A stretch of DNA of 64,000 bases from Mumia xiangluensis. GTDB lineage: Bacteria; Actinomycetota; Actinomycetes; Propionibacteriales; Nocardioidaceae. The position numbers were made by a program, and so were the translations under genes. The DNA lies in NCBI RefSeq assembly GCF_010994095.1, contig NZ_WJYO01000002.1, forward strand, positions 62,001 through 126,000, given 5' to 3'. The notes beneath the pieces are model-generated. The model made no database searches. It worked only from the letters and a program-made list of their open reading frames with translations, and was not told the DNA's origin. Below are positions 46,814 through 54,941 of the stretch, in pieces. The stretch's first letter is position 1, and each line of letters starts with the position of its first letter.

Positions 46814-48409
46814 TCAGACGAGGCGGTGCTCGAACGCGTACGCAGTCGCCGCGGCGCGGTTCGGGAGGGCGAGCTTGCCGAAGATGTTGCTCACGTGCCG
46901 TGCGACGGTCTTCTCCGACAGGACGAGCTCGGCGGCGATGGCGCGGTTCGTCGCTCCCGTCGCGACCAGGCGGAGGACCTCCAGCTCGCGCGGAGAGAGC
47001 GGGCCGTCCACCGTCGTCCCCGCGACACCGAAGGGCTCCCCCACGGCGCCGAGCCGGTCGAGCGCGGCACGAGCAGCGTCCGCCTCCATCACGGCAGCGT
47101 CCGTGTCGCCCAGCGCATCGCAGGCCCGCGCGACCAGGCTGCGTGCGCGAGCGGCCTCGTACGGGGCGTCGACGTCACGCCACAGCGTCCACGCCCGCCG
47201 CAGGCGCGGCAGCGCGTCCCGGGCTTCGCCGCGAGCGAGGAGGACCGCGCCAGTCGCGTGCTCGACGAGAGCACACAGGAACGGCGGCGCCTCGGGCCCG
47301 CTCAGCATCGCCAGCGACGCGGCGGCGTCCTCCGCTGCACCGACCGCGCCGGCTGCCAGGCAGATCTCCACCCGCGCCGCGAGCTGCAGCGGCCGCGCTC
47401 GCGGGTCGTCGGAGGACTCACCGAGCACGCGGTCGAGCCCGGCCAGCGCCGCGTCGGGCCGACCCTGAGCCAGCCGGAGCAGCGCCAGCCCCGGCTGGAC
47501 CTCGAGCCCGAGCTCCGAGGCTCGCTCGTAGGCCGCCTCGGCCTCGTCGAGCCGTCCACGCAGGCGCGCCAGCTCCCCCACGCGGTAGTGCGCCGCGGCG
47601 ACCGCCGGCTCGGGGCGTATGTCGAGGAGCGCGCAGGCCTCGACGGCCCGCTCCGCCGCCTCGGTCCACGCGCCCCGCAGCTGAAGGATCTCCGCACGGT
47701 GGACCAGGCACGTCCCTCGGTACGCGACGGCGCCGTCGTGGTCGTCGATCCACGCAGTCAGCGCACGCGTCCACTCCTGCGCCCGCGCGAGATCGAAGTG
47801 GCCCATGCACATGTCGATCACCGCGCAGTACAGGAGACCGGCGACCTGCGGCTGGACGCGGCCGGCGGAGACGTACGTCATCGCCTCGTCCATCACGACC
47901 ATGCACTCGTCGTCGCGGCCGAGCAGCTGAAGGCACCGCCCGCGGCCGAGCAGCGCGAGGACCAACACGTCGGTCTCGGCGCCCCGAGCCGCGATCGCCA
48001 CCGAACGCTCGAAGTCCGGGAGCGCCCCGGCAGGGTCGCCGCCCCACATGCGCGCCACGGCGGTCTGCTGCGCCAGCATCCCCTCCAGGCGCGGGTCGTC
48101 GTCCGCGAGCCGGCGCAGGCGAGCGGTCCACCCCTGGGCCTGAGCCAGATCGCCGCGCATCATCAGGTGCCACCCGATCCAGAACCCGCACGCAACGGCG
48201 TCCGCGCGGCGTCCGTCCGCCACGTAGTCGTGGATCGCACGCTCCCGCAGCGGCACGACCTCGTCGTCACGGCCGAGCATGAATGCCGCGACAGCAAGGC
48301 GCTCGAGGTCCTCGGCCGGGAGGTCGTGCCCCCGATCGGCCTCGCTCAACGTCTCGTACTCCACGGGCCAGTCCGGCACCCGCTCAGCGTACGACGGCGG
48401 TGGGGCCAT
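46814..48409 (-). CDS. LuxR-family transcriptional regulator with TPR-like sensor region
   Basis: A 531-residue regulator. Residues about 30-450 are repeated helical hairpins of TPR type (for example ERLAVAAFMLGRDDEVVPLR and AEAAYERASELGLEVQPGLA). The C-terminal 61 residues are a LuxR/GerE helix-turn-helix: LSPRELEVLRLVATGATNRA, then LSEKTVARHVSNIFGKL. There is no ATPase (STAND) domain, unlike LAL regulators. The likely target is the adjacent monooxygenase gene downstream or its own promoter; no operator is identified. Confidence 0.87.
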   Translation of the reverse strand: MAPPPSYAERVPDWPVEYETLSEADRGHDLPAEDLERLAVAAFMLGRDDEVVPLRERAIHDYVADGRRADAVACGFWIGWHLMMRGDLAQAQGWTARLRRLADDDPRLEGMLAQQTAVARMWGGDPAGALPDFERSVAIAARGAETDVLVLALLGRGRCLQLLGRDDECMVVMDEAMTYVSAGRVQPQVAGLLYCAVIDMCMGHFDLARAQEWTRALTAWIDDHDGAVAYRGTCLVHRAEILQLRGAWTEAAERAVEACALLDIRPEPAVAAAHYRVGELARLRGRLDEAEAAYERASELGLEVQPGLALLRLAQGRPDAALAGLDRVLGESSDDPRARPLQLAARVEICLAAGAVGAAEDAAASLAMLSGPEAPPFLCALVEHATGAVLLARGEARDALPRLRRAWTLWRDVDAPYEAARARSLVARACDALGDTDAAVMEADAARAALDRLGAVGEPFGVAGTTVDGPLSPRELEVLRLVATGATNRAIAAELVLSEKTVARHVSNIFGKLALPNRAAATAYAFEHRLV

Positions 48410-48441
48410 CCGGCGCTCGTTTCCCCAGCGATCCGGGAACG

Positions 48442-48475
48442 CAGAAGGCCGACGCCTCGCGGCGCCGGCCTTCTG
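48442..48475. terminator. Hairpin adjoining attL, probably the ancestral tRNA-Val terminator
   Basis: CAGAAGGCCG (48442-48451) pairs perfectly with 48466-48475, with further GC pairing inside. Before integration of the element this sequence would have followed the tRNA-Val(CAC) 3' end directly. It now lies 9 kb away, 4 bases outside the left attachment site. Confidence 0.6.
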
Positions 48476-48478
48476 TGA

Positions 48479-48501
48479 CGGTGGGCGATACTGGGTTCGA
48501 A
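48479..48501. other. attL of the tRNA-Val element
   Basis: A 23-bp copy of the tRNA-Val 3' end (T-arm and acceptor side, ending GGTTCGAA on this strand). Identity to attR stops exactly at both borders; beyond the core, 6 of the next 8 bases still match. No tRNA gene is present here, so this is the displaced copy. Confidence 0.9.
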
Positions 48502-48622
48502 ACAGTTACGTGTGACGTCGCGCAGACCCGTCGATCCATGGCAAACTTAGGGCCTGACCTGCGAAAACGTGCTGGTAGACTCGGGACATGAGGGGACACT
48601 AAAACCCTCAAATACCCCCCTG

Positions 48623-48654
48623 ATTCCCCACGCATTCCCCACGTGGCCCCCACG
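48623..48654 (+). repeat. Putative integrase/excisionase arm-type sites, left end
   Basis: ATTCCCCACG is repeated at 48623-48632 and 48634-48643, spaced 11 bp, followed by a degenerate third copy (TGGCCCCCACG, 48644-48654). The same pair with the same 11-bp spacing and orientation lies near attR (57464-57483). This is the pattern expected of arm-type binding sites. Confidence 0.6.
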
Positions 48655-48669
48655 AAACGGACACCCCCC

Positions 48670-49851
48670 ATGACGAACCGCACTCGTCGCAAGCAGAGTT
48701 TCGGAGAGATCTCCAAGTTGCCGTCCGGACGGTTCCGCGCGCGGTACACCGGACCGGACAACGCGCGGCACTCCGCTCCCCACACCTTCGTCACACGCAC
48801 CGACGCGGACGCGTGGCTCTCCATCGAACGTCGTCTCATCAGCAACCCCGACGTCGAGTGGATGCCGCCGTCGGTGCGTGCGAAACGCAAGCGTCGCGAA
48901 CTCGACTTCGCGACGTTCGCGGAGTCGTGGCTCGCTCACCGTCGACTCGCGGTCCGGACTCGGGAGGAGTACCAGCGTCTGTTGGACCGGTTCATCCTGC
49001 CTGCGTTCGGGTCGACGAAGTTGAAGCGGATCACCCCGGACATGGTTCGCGAGTGGTACGCCGTCACGTGCGTCGACCGTCCTACCTTCCGGGCGCGGGC
49101 GTACGGTCTGCTGCGCACCATTCTCGGGTCCGCTGTGAAGGATGACCTGATCGACAAGAACCCCTGCTACATCCGCGGGGCGGGGAACGCCAAGAGCAAG
49201 CATGACGTCAGGCCTGCGACGCTCGCACAGTTGGAGACGATCGCAACGACAATGCCGGAGCGGTTGCGGTTGATGGTGATGCTCGCAGCGTGGTGCGCCC
49301 TACGATTCGGAGAGATCACCGAGCTGCGTCGTGGAGACGTCGACACCAAGGAGGGGGTTCTCCGCATCCGACGCGGGGTCGTTCGGACGAAGGGAGGTCC
49401 CCTCGTGAAGGACCCGAAGAGCGACGCGGGATCACGCGATGTGTCGATCCCGCCGCATCTGCTGTCGCTGGTCCGTGAACACCTCCTCCGGCACGCGCAG
49501 TCGGGGAAGGACGGTCTGCTGTTCCCGGCCGCGTCCGGAGGTCACCTCGCGCCGTCAACGTTCTACGGACGCGCTCCGTACGTGAGGAAAGATGGGACCC
49601 CACGACCGGGGTGGGGTTACTACGGGGCGCGCGCCGCAGCGGGACGTCCCGATCTTCACCTCCACGACCTCCGACACACGGGCGCTGTCCTCGCTGCGCA
49701 GACCGGGGCGACACTTGCGGAGTTGATGAACCGTCTCGGACACTCCACCCCTGGCGCGGCTATGCGTTACCAACACGCCGCGCAGGAACGAGACCGCGAG
49801 ATCGCGTCGCGGCTGTCTTTGTTGGCGGGATGGACTGCGGACAACGGATGA
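48670..49851 (+). CDS. Tyrosine site-specific integrase
   Basis: A 393-residue phage-type integrase starting MTNRTRRKQSFGEISKLPSG. A small N-terminal arm-binding domain is followed by a core-binding domain (AESWLAHRRLAVRTREEYQRL). The catalytic domain has Arg in WCALRFGEITELR, the HxxR box in LHDLRHTG, a His in LGHSTPGA and the nucleophilic Tyr in AMRYQH. A GTG at 48643 could add nine residues. It lies 168 bases from attL, reads away from it, and would catalyse integration into tRNA-Val. Confidence 0.93.
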   Translation: MTNRTRRKQSFGEISKLPSGRFRARYTGPDNARHSAPHTFVTRTDADAWLSIERRLISNPDVEWMPPSVRAKRKRRELDFATFAESWLAHRRLAVRTREEYQRLLDRFILPAFGSTKLKRITPDMVREWYAVTCVDRPTFRARAYGLLRTILGSAVKDDLIDKNPCYIRGAGNAKSKHDVRPATLAQLETIATTMPERLRLMVMLAAWCALRFGEITELRRGDVDTKEGVLRIRRGVVRTKGGPLVKDPKSDAGSRDVSIPPHLLSLVREHLLRHAQSGKDGLLFPAASGGHLAPSTFYGRAPYVRKDGTPRPGWGYYGARAAAGRPDLHLHDLRHTGAVLAAQTGATLAELMNRLGHSTPGAAMRYQHAAQERDREIASRLSLLAGWTADNG

Positions 49852-50139
49852 TCCGTCTCGGGATCTGAGATATCGGGTGGGGAAAACTCGAGGTTCCGCC
49901 CACTTTCCTGGAGACTTCTCGCACTTTTTTGTGCGCATTGCCTCCCGACGTGCCCCTACCCTCCAGCGGTGACGCTCCGTGCTTCAAGCCTCCGAATTCG
50001 ACTGTGGACCGGAGTCGAGACCCGTGCTTGCATGTGACAACAGGTCCACCCAAAGCAACGGAGCGGGGACCGGGGAACAACCGCCAAGAAGTCACCCCGA
50101 CACCGCTCCGTCGAACCCCAGAATGAGGCGGTGTCGATC

Positions 50140-50367
50140 ATGCCACACACGACGCGAATCAACGACGGCCCCCACCACTCCCCATCGAGAATCCGCATCA
50201 ACCACGCAGCGGAACTCTACGGATGCACGCCCAAGACGATCCGACGAATGATCTCGCGCGGTGAGATCACCGGCTACAAGTTCGGTCCCCGGATCATCCT
50301 CGTGTCTCCCGAGGAGATCGAGAGCGTGCTCCGGGTGATCCCGACCGTCTCCTGCGACGACGCGTAG
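50140..50367 (+). CDS. Excisionase-like helix-turn-helix protein
   Basis: A 75-residue protein whose core RINHAAELYGCTPKTIRRMI then SRGEITGYKFGPRIILVSPE is a MerR/Xis-type winged helix (HTH_17). I chose the ATG at 50140; a GTG at 50131 in frame has a closer GAGG. Next to an integrase this is most likely the recombination directionality factor. The 288 bases between it and the integrase gene hold no gene; they include a short hairpin, CGCAC-T6-GTGCG, at 49920-49935. Confidence 0.8.
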   Translation: MPHTTRINDGPHHSPSRIRINHAAELYGCTPKTIRRMISRGEITGYKFGPRIILVSPEEIESVLRVIPTVSCDDA

Positions 50368-50589
50368 ACCACACGCGAAGTCCGCAGCGATGCCTAAGCA
50401 ACTGCGGCGGTCCCGAGACTGTCCACGCGCGCGGACGCGTGGAACCGAACCGCTGCGATGCAAGCGTCTCGACAAGCGATGCGCTCCGCGACGTCCACGC
50501 GCTCCGACCGTTGCAGTACAAGACGCAGACGTTCCACCAGACACCCACCGCGCGGCTGGTCCGCTCGTCCAGTCACGACCGGAGACGTC

Positions 50590-50817
50590 ATGATCCGTGT
50601 CGAGTTCGCGTCAAAGTCAGCGGCCTACGTCTCCGGACCCGGCTCACGAGCGCTGCTGGTCGAGTGCGGCGCAAAGTCTCCCATGTTCTTGCCGCTGCGG
50701 AGGGTGTGGGCGACGTCGCCAAAGGTGGCGCGCGACGTGCTCGCGGCGTGCGAGCTGCGGCGCATCGACGTCGAACTCGTCGACCACGCTGACGATCGCG
50801 GAGGAGGAGCACCGTGA
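50590..50817 (+). CDS. Small unknown protein, first gene of the element's operon
   Basis: A 75-residue protein (MIRVEFASKSAAYVSGPGSR) with a GGAG site 7 bases upstream of the ATG. The sequence alternates beta-like and helical stretches (VWATSPKVARDVLAACELRR) and ends acidic. No family is recognised. Its stop codon overlaps the GTG of the next gene (GTGA), starting a chain of overlapping genes that runs to 54112. The 222 bases upstream (50368-50589) show no gene and probably carry the promoter. Confidence 0.6.
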   Translation: MIRVEFASKSAAYVSGPGSRALLVECGAKSPMFLPLRRVWATSPKVARDVLAACELRRIDVELVDHADDRGGGAP

Positions 50818-51374
50818 GGCACGCGCGTGACCGACGTCCTCGCTGGCGTCGCGAGGTCTACGCGAAGCGCGACGGGATGACGAACGGCGTACGCGTCCTC
50901 CTCCTCCGGTTAAGCGACAACATGGATCGAGAAGGCATGGTCTCCGTGCCACGCGCCCAACTCGCGAAGGACCTCGACGTCGCACCCGCAAGGATCACCG
51001 AAGGGATCCAGGCGGCTCGCAGACTTGGCTTTCTCGACATCGTCAAGCGGGCTCGCCCCGGCGTGACGGCGGTCTATCAAGCGACCTTCCCGACTGCGGG
51101 TAGAGGTACGCCACGGCGTACCTCTGTAGAGGTACGCCCACCCGGAGGTCACGAAGGTACGCCGTGGCGTACCCCAAGCGGGGGTCTAGAGGTACGCCAG
51201 GACCCCATCCCAAGAGGTAGTACAGGTAGTGCTGTCGACGAAACGCCCTCAGATGGCGTCCGCCCACAACGTCCTCAAGTCAACGGCTCACGCCCGCCGG
51301 TTCCGCCGACCGACGGCGAGCCGATCGACGTCTGCGACGACCACGACCCCCGCTCGACCGGGCGCACAACATGA
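50814..51374 (+). CDS. Winged-helix protein, possible replication initiator/regulator
   Basis: A 186-residue protein from GTG at 50814. Residues 15-95 form a probable winged helix (GMTNGVRVLLLRLSDNMDRE, VPRAQLAKDLDVAPARITEG, RRLGFLDIVKRARPGV). The C-terminal half is Pro/Gly/Arg-rich and is encoded by DNA with six GGTACGCC copies, so it may be partly dictated by the DNA signal. A DNA-binding protein with an iteron array in its own gene is reminiscent of plasmid or phage replication initiators. The function is inferred. Confidence 0.6.
   Translation: MRHARDRRPRWRREVYAKRDGMTNGVRVLLLRLSDNMDREGMVSVPRAQLAKDLDVAPARITEGIQAARRLGFLDIVKRARPGVTAVYQATFPTAGRGTPRRTSVEVRPPGGHEGTPWRTPSGGLEVRQDPIPRGSTGSAVDETPSDGVRPQRPQVNGSRPPVPPTDGEPIDVCDDHDPRSTGRTT
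51105..51198. repeat. Iteron-like GGTACGCC array
   Basis: Four direct copies of GGTACGCC at 51105, 51131, 51156 and 51191, and two inverted copies (GGCGTACC) at 51115 and 51166. Copies 1/2 and 4/5 form near-perfect palindromes; the first is AGAGGTACGCC-AC-GGCGTACCTCT at 51102-51125. The array lies inside the 3' half of the winged-helix gene. It is a candidate replication origin or operator. Confidence 0.75.
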
Positions 51375-51658
51375 CCACCGGCGTCGTGTCCGCTCGTTTG
51401 CAGATCGTCGCTCGACGACCCCGACCCCCGTCCCCCTGTCCGCGTGTCGATGCCGAACGCTCAGCCCGGCACAACCCGCAGCCGCGTCAACAGCAGTTGG
51501 CGGGTTCCATGGTTGCGTTCCTGCCTCAGCCACAGGACACACACGCGCGAGCGCTCGCGCCCGAGCACACCCGCACACGTTGTCTCGTCGACAGTGGACG
51601 AATCGGCAAGGCGGGTCGTGGACGCTACGTCGGTCTCACCTTTGAGGACGACTCGTGA
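51371..51658 (+). CDS. Possible small protein of the element
   Basis: A frame of 95 residues whose ATG overlaps the upstream stop (ATGA) and whose stop overlaps the next GTG (GTGA). This positional coupling is its main support. The N-terminal two thirds are Arg/Pro/Gln-rich and low-complexity. The last 25 residues (LVDSGRIGKAGRGRYVGLTF) look like the wing of a winged-helix domain. It could be a remnant or a displaced frame of a longer protein. No family is recognised. Confidence 0.4.
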   Translation: MTTGVVSARLQIVARRPRPPSPCPRVDAERSARHNPQPRQQQLAGSMVAFLPQPQDTHARALAPEHTRTRCLVDSGRIGKAGRGRYVGLTFEDDS

Positions 51659-52086
51659 CGACCACGCGAGGTAACAAGGTAACGGAGGTAACAGGGGTCG
51701 AGAGTGGACCCCCGCACTGTCCGCACAATCTCCCCACCGAGCTCGCGGCACGCGCCGCGACGTCGATCCATGACCTCTGCCGCGAGGTCATGCGGTTGGA
51801 GTATGTCGCACCGCCGGGCACGCGCCGTGTTCCTCTCGCCGCACACCGCGACCTCGCCCAAGCACTCCGAGTTACCGCCCGGCAGCAAGAACTCGCGGAG
51901 ACGTTGCTCGACGACGTGTGGGTGTCGCTAGATGAATGGGCGTCCGCATGGGGGGTGCCGGTGCGGACCGCCCGCCATTGGGTGAAGCGGGGGGTCCTCG
52001 CCATCCCCGCCCGCAAGGAACGCGGACGTTGGCTCGTGCGAGCCGACGCCGAGCCGCCACCGGAAGCGAGGAACCGCCCGCGATGA
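51655..52086 (+). CDS. HTH DNA-binding protein of the element
   Basis: A 143-residue protein from GTG at 51655, with GAGG 7 bases upstream. The N-terminal half is helical (LPTELAARAATSIHDLCREV). The C-terminal half contains a helix-turn-helix of MerR/Xis type: VSLDEWASAWGVPVRTARHW then VKRGVLAIPARKERGRWLVR. It overlaps the capsid-like gene by 4 bases. It could control the operon or act in replication or packaging; the sequence does not say which. Confidence 0.65.
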   Translation: MTTTRGNKVTEVTGVESGPPHCPHNLPTELAARAATSIHDLCREVMRLEYVAPPGTRRVPLAAHRDLAQALRVTARQQELAETLLDDVWVSLDEWASAWGVPVRTARHWVKRGVLAIPARKERGRWLVRADAEPPPEARNRPR

Positions 52087-53150
52087 TCGAACCAAGACGA
52101 ACCCGCCACCTCCCGCCGGCAACCGCCGAGCGTGTAGACCCGTCCGCGATCGACGGACTCCTCACCGAGGTACGCAACCTCGGACGGTCCGTGACCCTCC
52201 CCGGCATCGTCGGACGCGAACGTCTCGCACGAGCCGGAGCGGTCTCCGACGCCGCCGCGGACGTCCGTACCGCTGTCGCGTGGTCCGAACCGTACGGACC
52301 CGGATCGCATCAATCCCGCGTCGGGGATCTCATCCGCGACGCGTCCAAGCGCACCACCAACGACGACCGTGAGGCCGCGCGCGAACGCCTCGCACTCGAC
52401 CGACAACTCACCGTCCTCCGACGTGACGTCGCATGGGTCGACGCAACCGGAGTCATGCCCTACCGGCAGCACGCGCCCGCCGTCGCATCGACCACATCGC
52501 CGCTCCTCGACCGCCTCGCGACCCCGGTCCCCGCACCCATGGGGACACGCGGCGAACACATGCCGAGAGGGTGGGACAACATCCCCGACGCGATCATCGA
52601 CCCGCCCCCGGGAGAACTCGACGAGAACGGGAGAGCACGGATCGACGGACGAGACGTCGGATGGGTCCCCGTTCTGTACGGACTCGACGTCTCACTCATG
52701 GTCGACGACTTCACCGAGCCGGGTGCGAGGATCATGGAGATCCTCCTGACGACGATCGTGAACACCGGTCTTGAGCGCGAACTCCTGAGACGACTCACGA
52801 CGGGACTCACTCCGGGGACCGCTGACGAAGCCGAAGCGTCGATCGGTACCGCGTGGCCGACCGGAGCAGACGTCCTCGTCGTCAACCCTGCCGACATGCC
52901 GAAGCTCCGCGCAGCGTACAGCCCGCTCGCGGTCCCGTTTGAGGTCATCCGTACCGCCGGCGCGCCTGCAGGCACCGGGGTTCTCCTCGCGTCGACGGCG
53001 GTCACCGTCCTTGCATCCGACATGGAGTGGATGACAGCCGTTCGTCCCGCCGAGTTCGGGACGGACATTGCCGCGCTCCGCTACGGACTCTCCGCATCAC
53101 TCGTCACCGGAGCGGTCTCAACCATCGACCTCACCGGAGGAACCCCATGA
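52083..53150 (+). CDS. HK97-fold major capsid-like protein
   Basis: A 355-residue protein that I read as a phage-type capsid subunit. The evidence is the order of segments. First comes a helical N-terminal scaffold-like part, then the actinophage-type entry SEPYGPGSHQSRVGDLIRDA. A long helix (REAARERLALDRQLTVLRRD) follows, then ASTTSPLLDRLATPVPAPMG. The A-domain-like C-terminus contains VLVVNPADMPKLRAAYSPLA and EFGTDIAALRYGLSASLVTG. It lacks an attached protease. It is coupled to its neighbours by ATGA overlaps on both sides. The identification is by pattern only. Confidence 0.65.
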   Translation: MIEPRRTRHLPPATAERVDPSAIDGLLTEVRNLGRSVTLPGIVGRERLARAGAVSDAAADVRTAVAWSEPYGPGSHQSRVGDLIRDASKRTTNDDREAARERLALDRQLTVLRRDVAWVDATGVMPYRQHAPAVASTTSPLLDRLATPVPAPMGTRGEHMPRGWDNIPDAIIDPPPGELDENGRARIDGRDVGWVPVLYGLDVSLMVDDFTEPGARIMEILLTTIVNTGLERELLRRLTTGLTPGTADEAEASIGTAWPTGADVLVVNPADMPKLRAAYSPLAVPFEVIRTAGAPAGTGVLLASTAVTVLASDMEWMTAVRPAEFGTDIAALRYGLSASLVTGAVSTIDLTGGTP

Positions 53151-53443
53151 CGCACCAACTCCGACACCCCGAAGGCGACCTCGCGGTCGCGTGGACGTTC
53201 GACGCGCACCGTTACCAACACGACGACCCCTACCGCAGTCGGGTCGACGCGTTCCTCGCCGCGCACCGGGTCACCAACCCACGTCCCGCGACGATGAGGG
53301 TCCTCGACGACGAGAGCGGACAGCGCGTCGTCGTCGTCGAAGCGTGGACCGACCCCGATGGAGCGTTCTACAGGGACTCGACCGGACGGGTCGCACCAAC
53401 CCTCGCGGTCGTGCCACTCGACCCGTCAGAGACGCTGCCATGA
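53147..53443 (+). CDS. Unknown small protein after the capsid-like gene
   Basis: A 98-residue protein (MTHQLRHPEGDLAVAWTFDA) with a GGAGG site before the ATG and overlaps of 4 bases at both ends. It is predicted alpha/beta with no hydrophobic segment: YRSRVDAFLAAHRVTNPRPA, then RVVVVEAWTDPDGAFYRDST. In phages the gene after the capsid is often a head-completion or decoration protein, but I see no motif to support that here. Confidence 0.6.
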   Translation: MTHQLRHPEGDLAVAWTFDAHRYQHDDPYRSRVDAFLAAHRVTNPRPATMRVLDDESGQRVVVVEAWTDPDGAFYRDSTGRVAPTLAVVPLDPSETLP

Positions 53444-53721
53444 CCTCACGACACCGCTACACGACACCGGCTCCGGTCGACGACAGCGCAACACGAGAAC
53501 GTCTCGCGCAACTCGCGATGATCGTCGACCCCGACCCTTCGGTGGAGGACGTCGCACGCAGGATCGCGGGCAGCCTCCCGAGCTGGCAACGACCCCGCTT
53601 CGCGCGCGCGTTCACCACCGACCCGCTCGGGACCCTCATCACGCACCACACACACGTCAACCACGAACGTCTCTACCGACATGCGATCGACGTCCTCCGA
53701 CGCAGAGCCCGACGACGGTAG
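53440..53721 (+). CDS. Unknown small helical protein of the element
   Basis: A 93-residue basic protein (MTSRHRYTTPAPVDDSATRE). Its middle is helical (ERLAQLAMIVDPDPSVEDVA, LPSWQRPRFARAFTTDPLGT) and it ends with RHAIDVLRRRARRR. The ATG overlaps the previous stop (ATGA), and the 3' end overlaps the DUF2742 gene by 41 bases. No family is recognised. Composition suggests nucleic-acid contact. Confidence 0.55.
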   Translation: MTSRHRYTTPAPVDDSATRERLAQLAMIVDPDPSVEDVARRIAGSLPSWQRPRFARAFTTDPLGTLITHHTHVNHERLYRHAIDVLRRRARRR

Positions 53722-54112
53722 CGCAACGTCCGGGGTCGACCTCCGACGCCGCTACTGGGCGCGAGAGCGGATCGACCGTGCCCACGGCGCACACCTGCCC
53801 ATCTACGGATCTCCCGCATGGCACATGCTCCCCGACAACGACCCCGCGAAGGCGCTCGCAGCACTAGTGGCCGCCGAAGCATGGGCACGCAGCGCAGAGA
53901 CCCTCCAGACCGACCTCGCAGTCGAGATCGCGACCGCACGCGAGGTGGCCGCCAAGTACGCGGAGGACACCGCCTACCGCGAGCAGGTTGAGGCTCACCG
54001 CAACCGATGGGGACCCGTCGCACGCTCCACCGTGGCCCCCTTCGCAGAACGCCGCCGCGCGCGGATCGAAGCCGCGGCGCCCCGATCCGACGACTACCTC
54101 GGCAGAGGTTGA
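53681..54112 (+). CDS. DUF2742 (phiRv-type) prophage protein
   Basis: A 143-residue protein. The stretch IYGSPAWHMLPDNDPAKALA followed by ALVAAEAWARSAETLQTDLA aligns by eye with the core of the DUF2742 family (GTPAWCDLDDTDPVKWAAICDA in the phiRv2 member, as I recall it). This is the best single link between this element and the mycobacterial phiRv prophage-like elements. Its function is unknown. The start at 53681 lies 41 bases inside the upstream gene; no later Met or Val codon is a better start. It ends the plus-strand operon. Confidence 0.7.
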   Translation: MRSTSSDAEPDDGSATSGVDLRRRYWARERIDRAHGAHLPIYGSPAWHMLPDNDPAKALAALVAAEAWARSAETLQTDLAVEIATAREVAAKYAEDTAYREQVEAHRNRWGPVARSTVAPFAERRRARIEAAAPRSDDYLGRG

Positions 54113-54147
54113 CTTCAACACGCCATCGAGGCGCGCCTCCTGAAGCG

Positions 54148-54891
54148 CTACCTTGTCTGAGAGTGGCTCAGACCCTCGAGAAACAACCTGCTTCGCCTGA
54201 GCACCGAGAACTGGAACAGCGGGAATGCGACCGCTAGCGACCCACCCAATGCGGTGGCGAGTGGCCACCTAATCCACGGGTTGGTTTCCCCATTCACGAT
54301 CGAGATGAAGAGCCCAACCCCAACGAGGATGAACACTCCGGCTGAGATGTAGTCGCCAAACCCGAACCGCCACGGCTGATTCCATGAAGTTCGCGGGATG
54401 CTGACCTCCTTCAACTTCTTGACCCCTTCGACGCGGCACGAGAGGAGCGGCTCCTTCGGTGAACCATCAAGAAGCAGCTGGACCTCGAACAAGTCACGTG
54501 AGTTGATCAGCATTGGTTCGATCCGGACACCATCTTCGCGCAGCCCAAGCCGAGGCGCGAGATCGCTTGGGCGTCGTGCACTGATTTCTCCTGTGAGAAC
54601 ACGTGCGTCTCCGACGCTAATCGTGATCGGCACCTCAAACTCTTCGGAAGTGATCGGTTGGCCACCTGAGTTCGCTACTCGTATGACTAGGAGCCACGGT
54701 CGACGCACCTCCCCTCCGTTGAACGAAAACGAGAGATCGAACCGACTCGCATGTCGAAGCAGTAGCGATCGATTGTCCACGACAGCGTAAGAAAGCGACC
54801 GGCTTTGTTTCTCGCGGAAATGAATACCAATCGGTACGGCGATGCCGGCGATCACGGGAACGAGCCAGATAGCAAGTTCGGACTTGTCCAT
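54148..54891 (-). CDS. Cargo membrane protein A of the element
   Basis: A 247-residue protein from the ATG at 54891 (MDKSELAIWLVPVIAGIAVP). An ATG at 54972 is possible but would overlap the neighbour. One N-terminal membrane helix is followed by a beta-rich extramembrane domain of about 150 residues (VIRVANSGGQPITSEEFEVP). Two C-terminal helices (ISAGVFILVGVGLFISIV, ATALGGSLAVAFPLF) close it. The DNA is less GC-rich than its surroundings; 54781-54840 is about 52% GC by hand count. No family is recognised. It is opposite in direction to the capsid operon, as accessory cargo often is. Confidence 0.65.
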   Translation of the reverse strand: MDKSELAIWLVPVIAGIAVPIGIHFREKQSRSLSYAVVDNRSLLLRHASRFDLSFSFNGGEVRRPWLLVIRVANSGGQPITSEEFEVPITISVGDARVLTGEISARRPSDLAPRLGLREDGVRIEPMLINSRDLFEVQLLLDGSPKEPLLSCRVEGVKKLKEVSIPRTSWNQPWRFGFGDYISAGVFILVGVGLFISIVNGETNPWIRWPLATALGGSLAVAFPLFQFSVLRRSRLFLEGLSHSQTR

Positions 54892-54941
54892 AAGATTGCA
54901 ACCCAATCGGTCTTTCGTCGGTGTGCGCCCGCGATCGAGAC

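Noticed and set aside
43282-48409. A second mobile element around the monooxygenase and LuxR genes
   Set aside because: No integrase, transposase, inverted repeats or target duplication are visible; the truncated gene alone does not establish an element.
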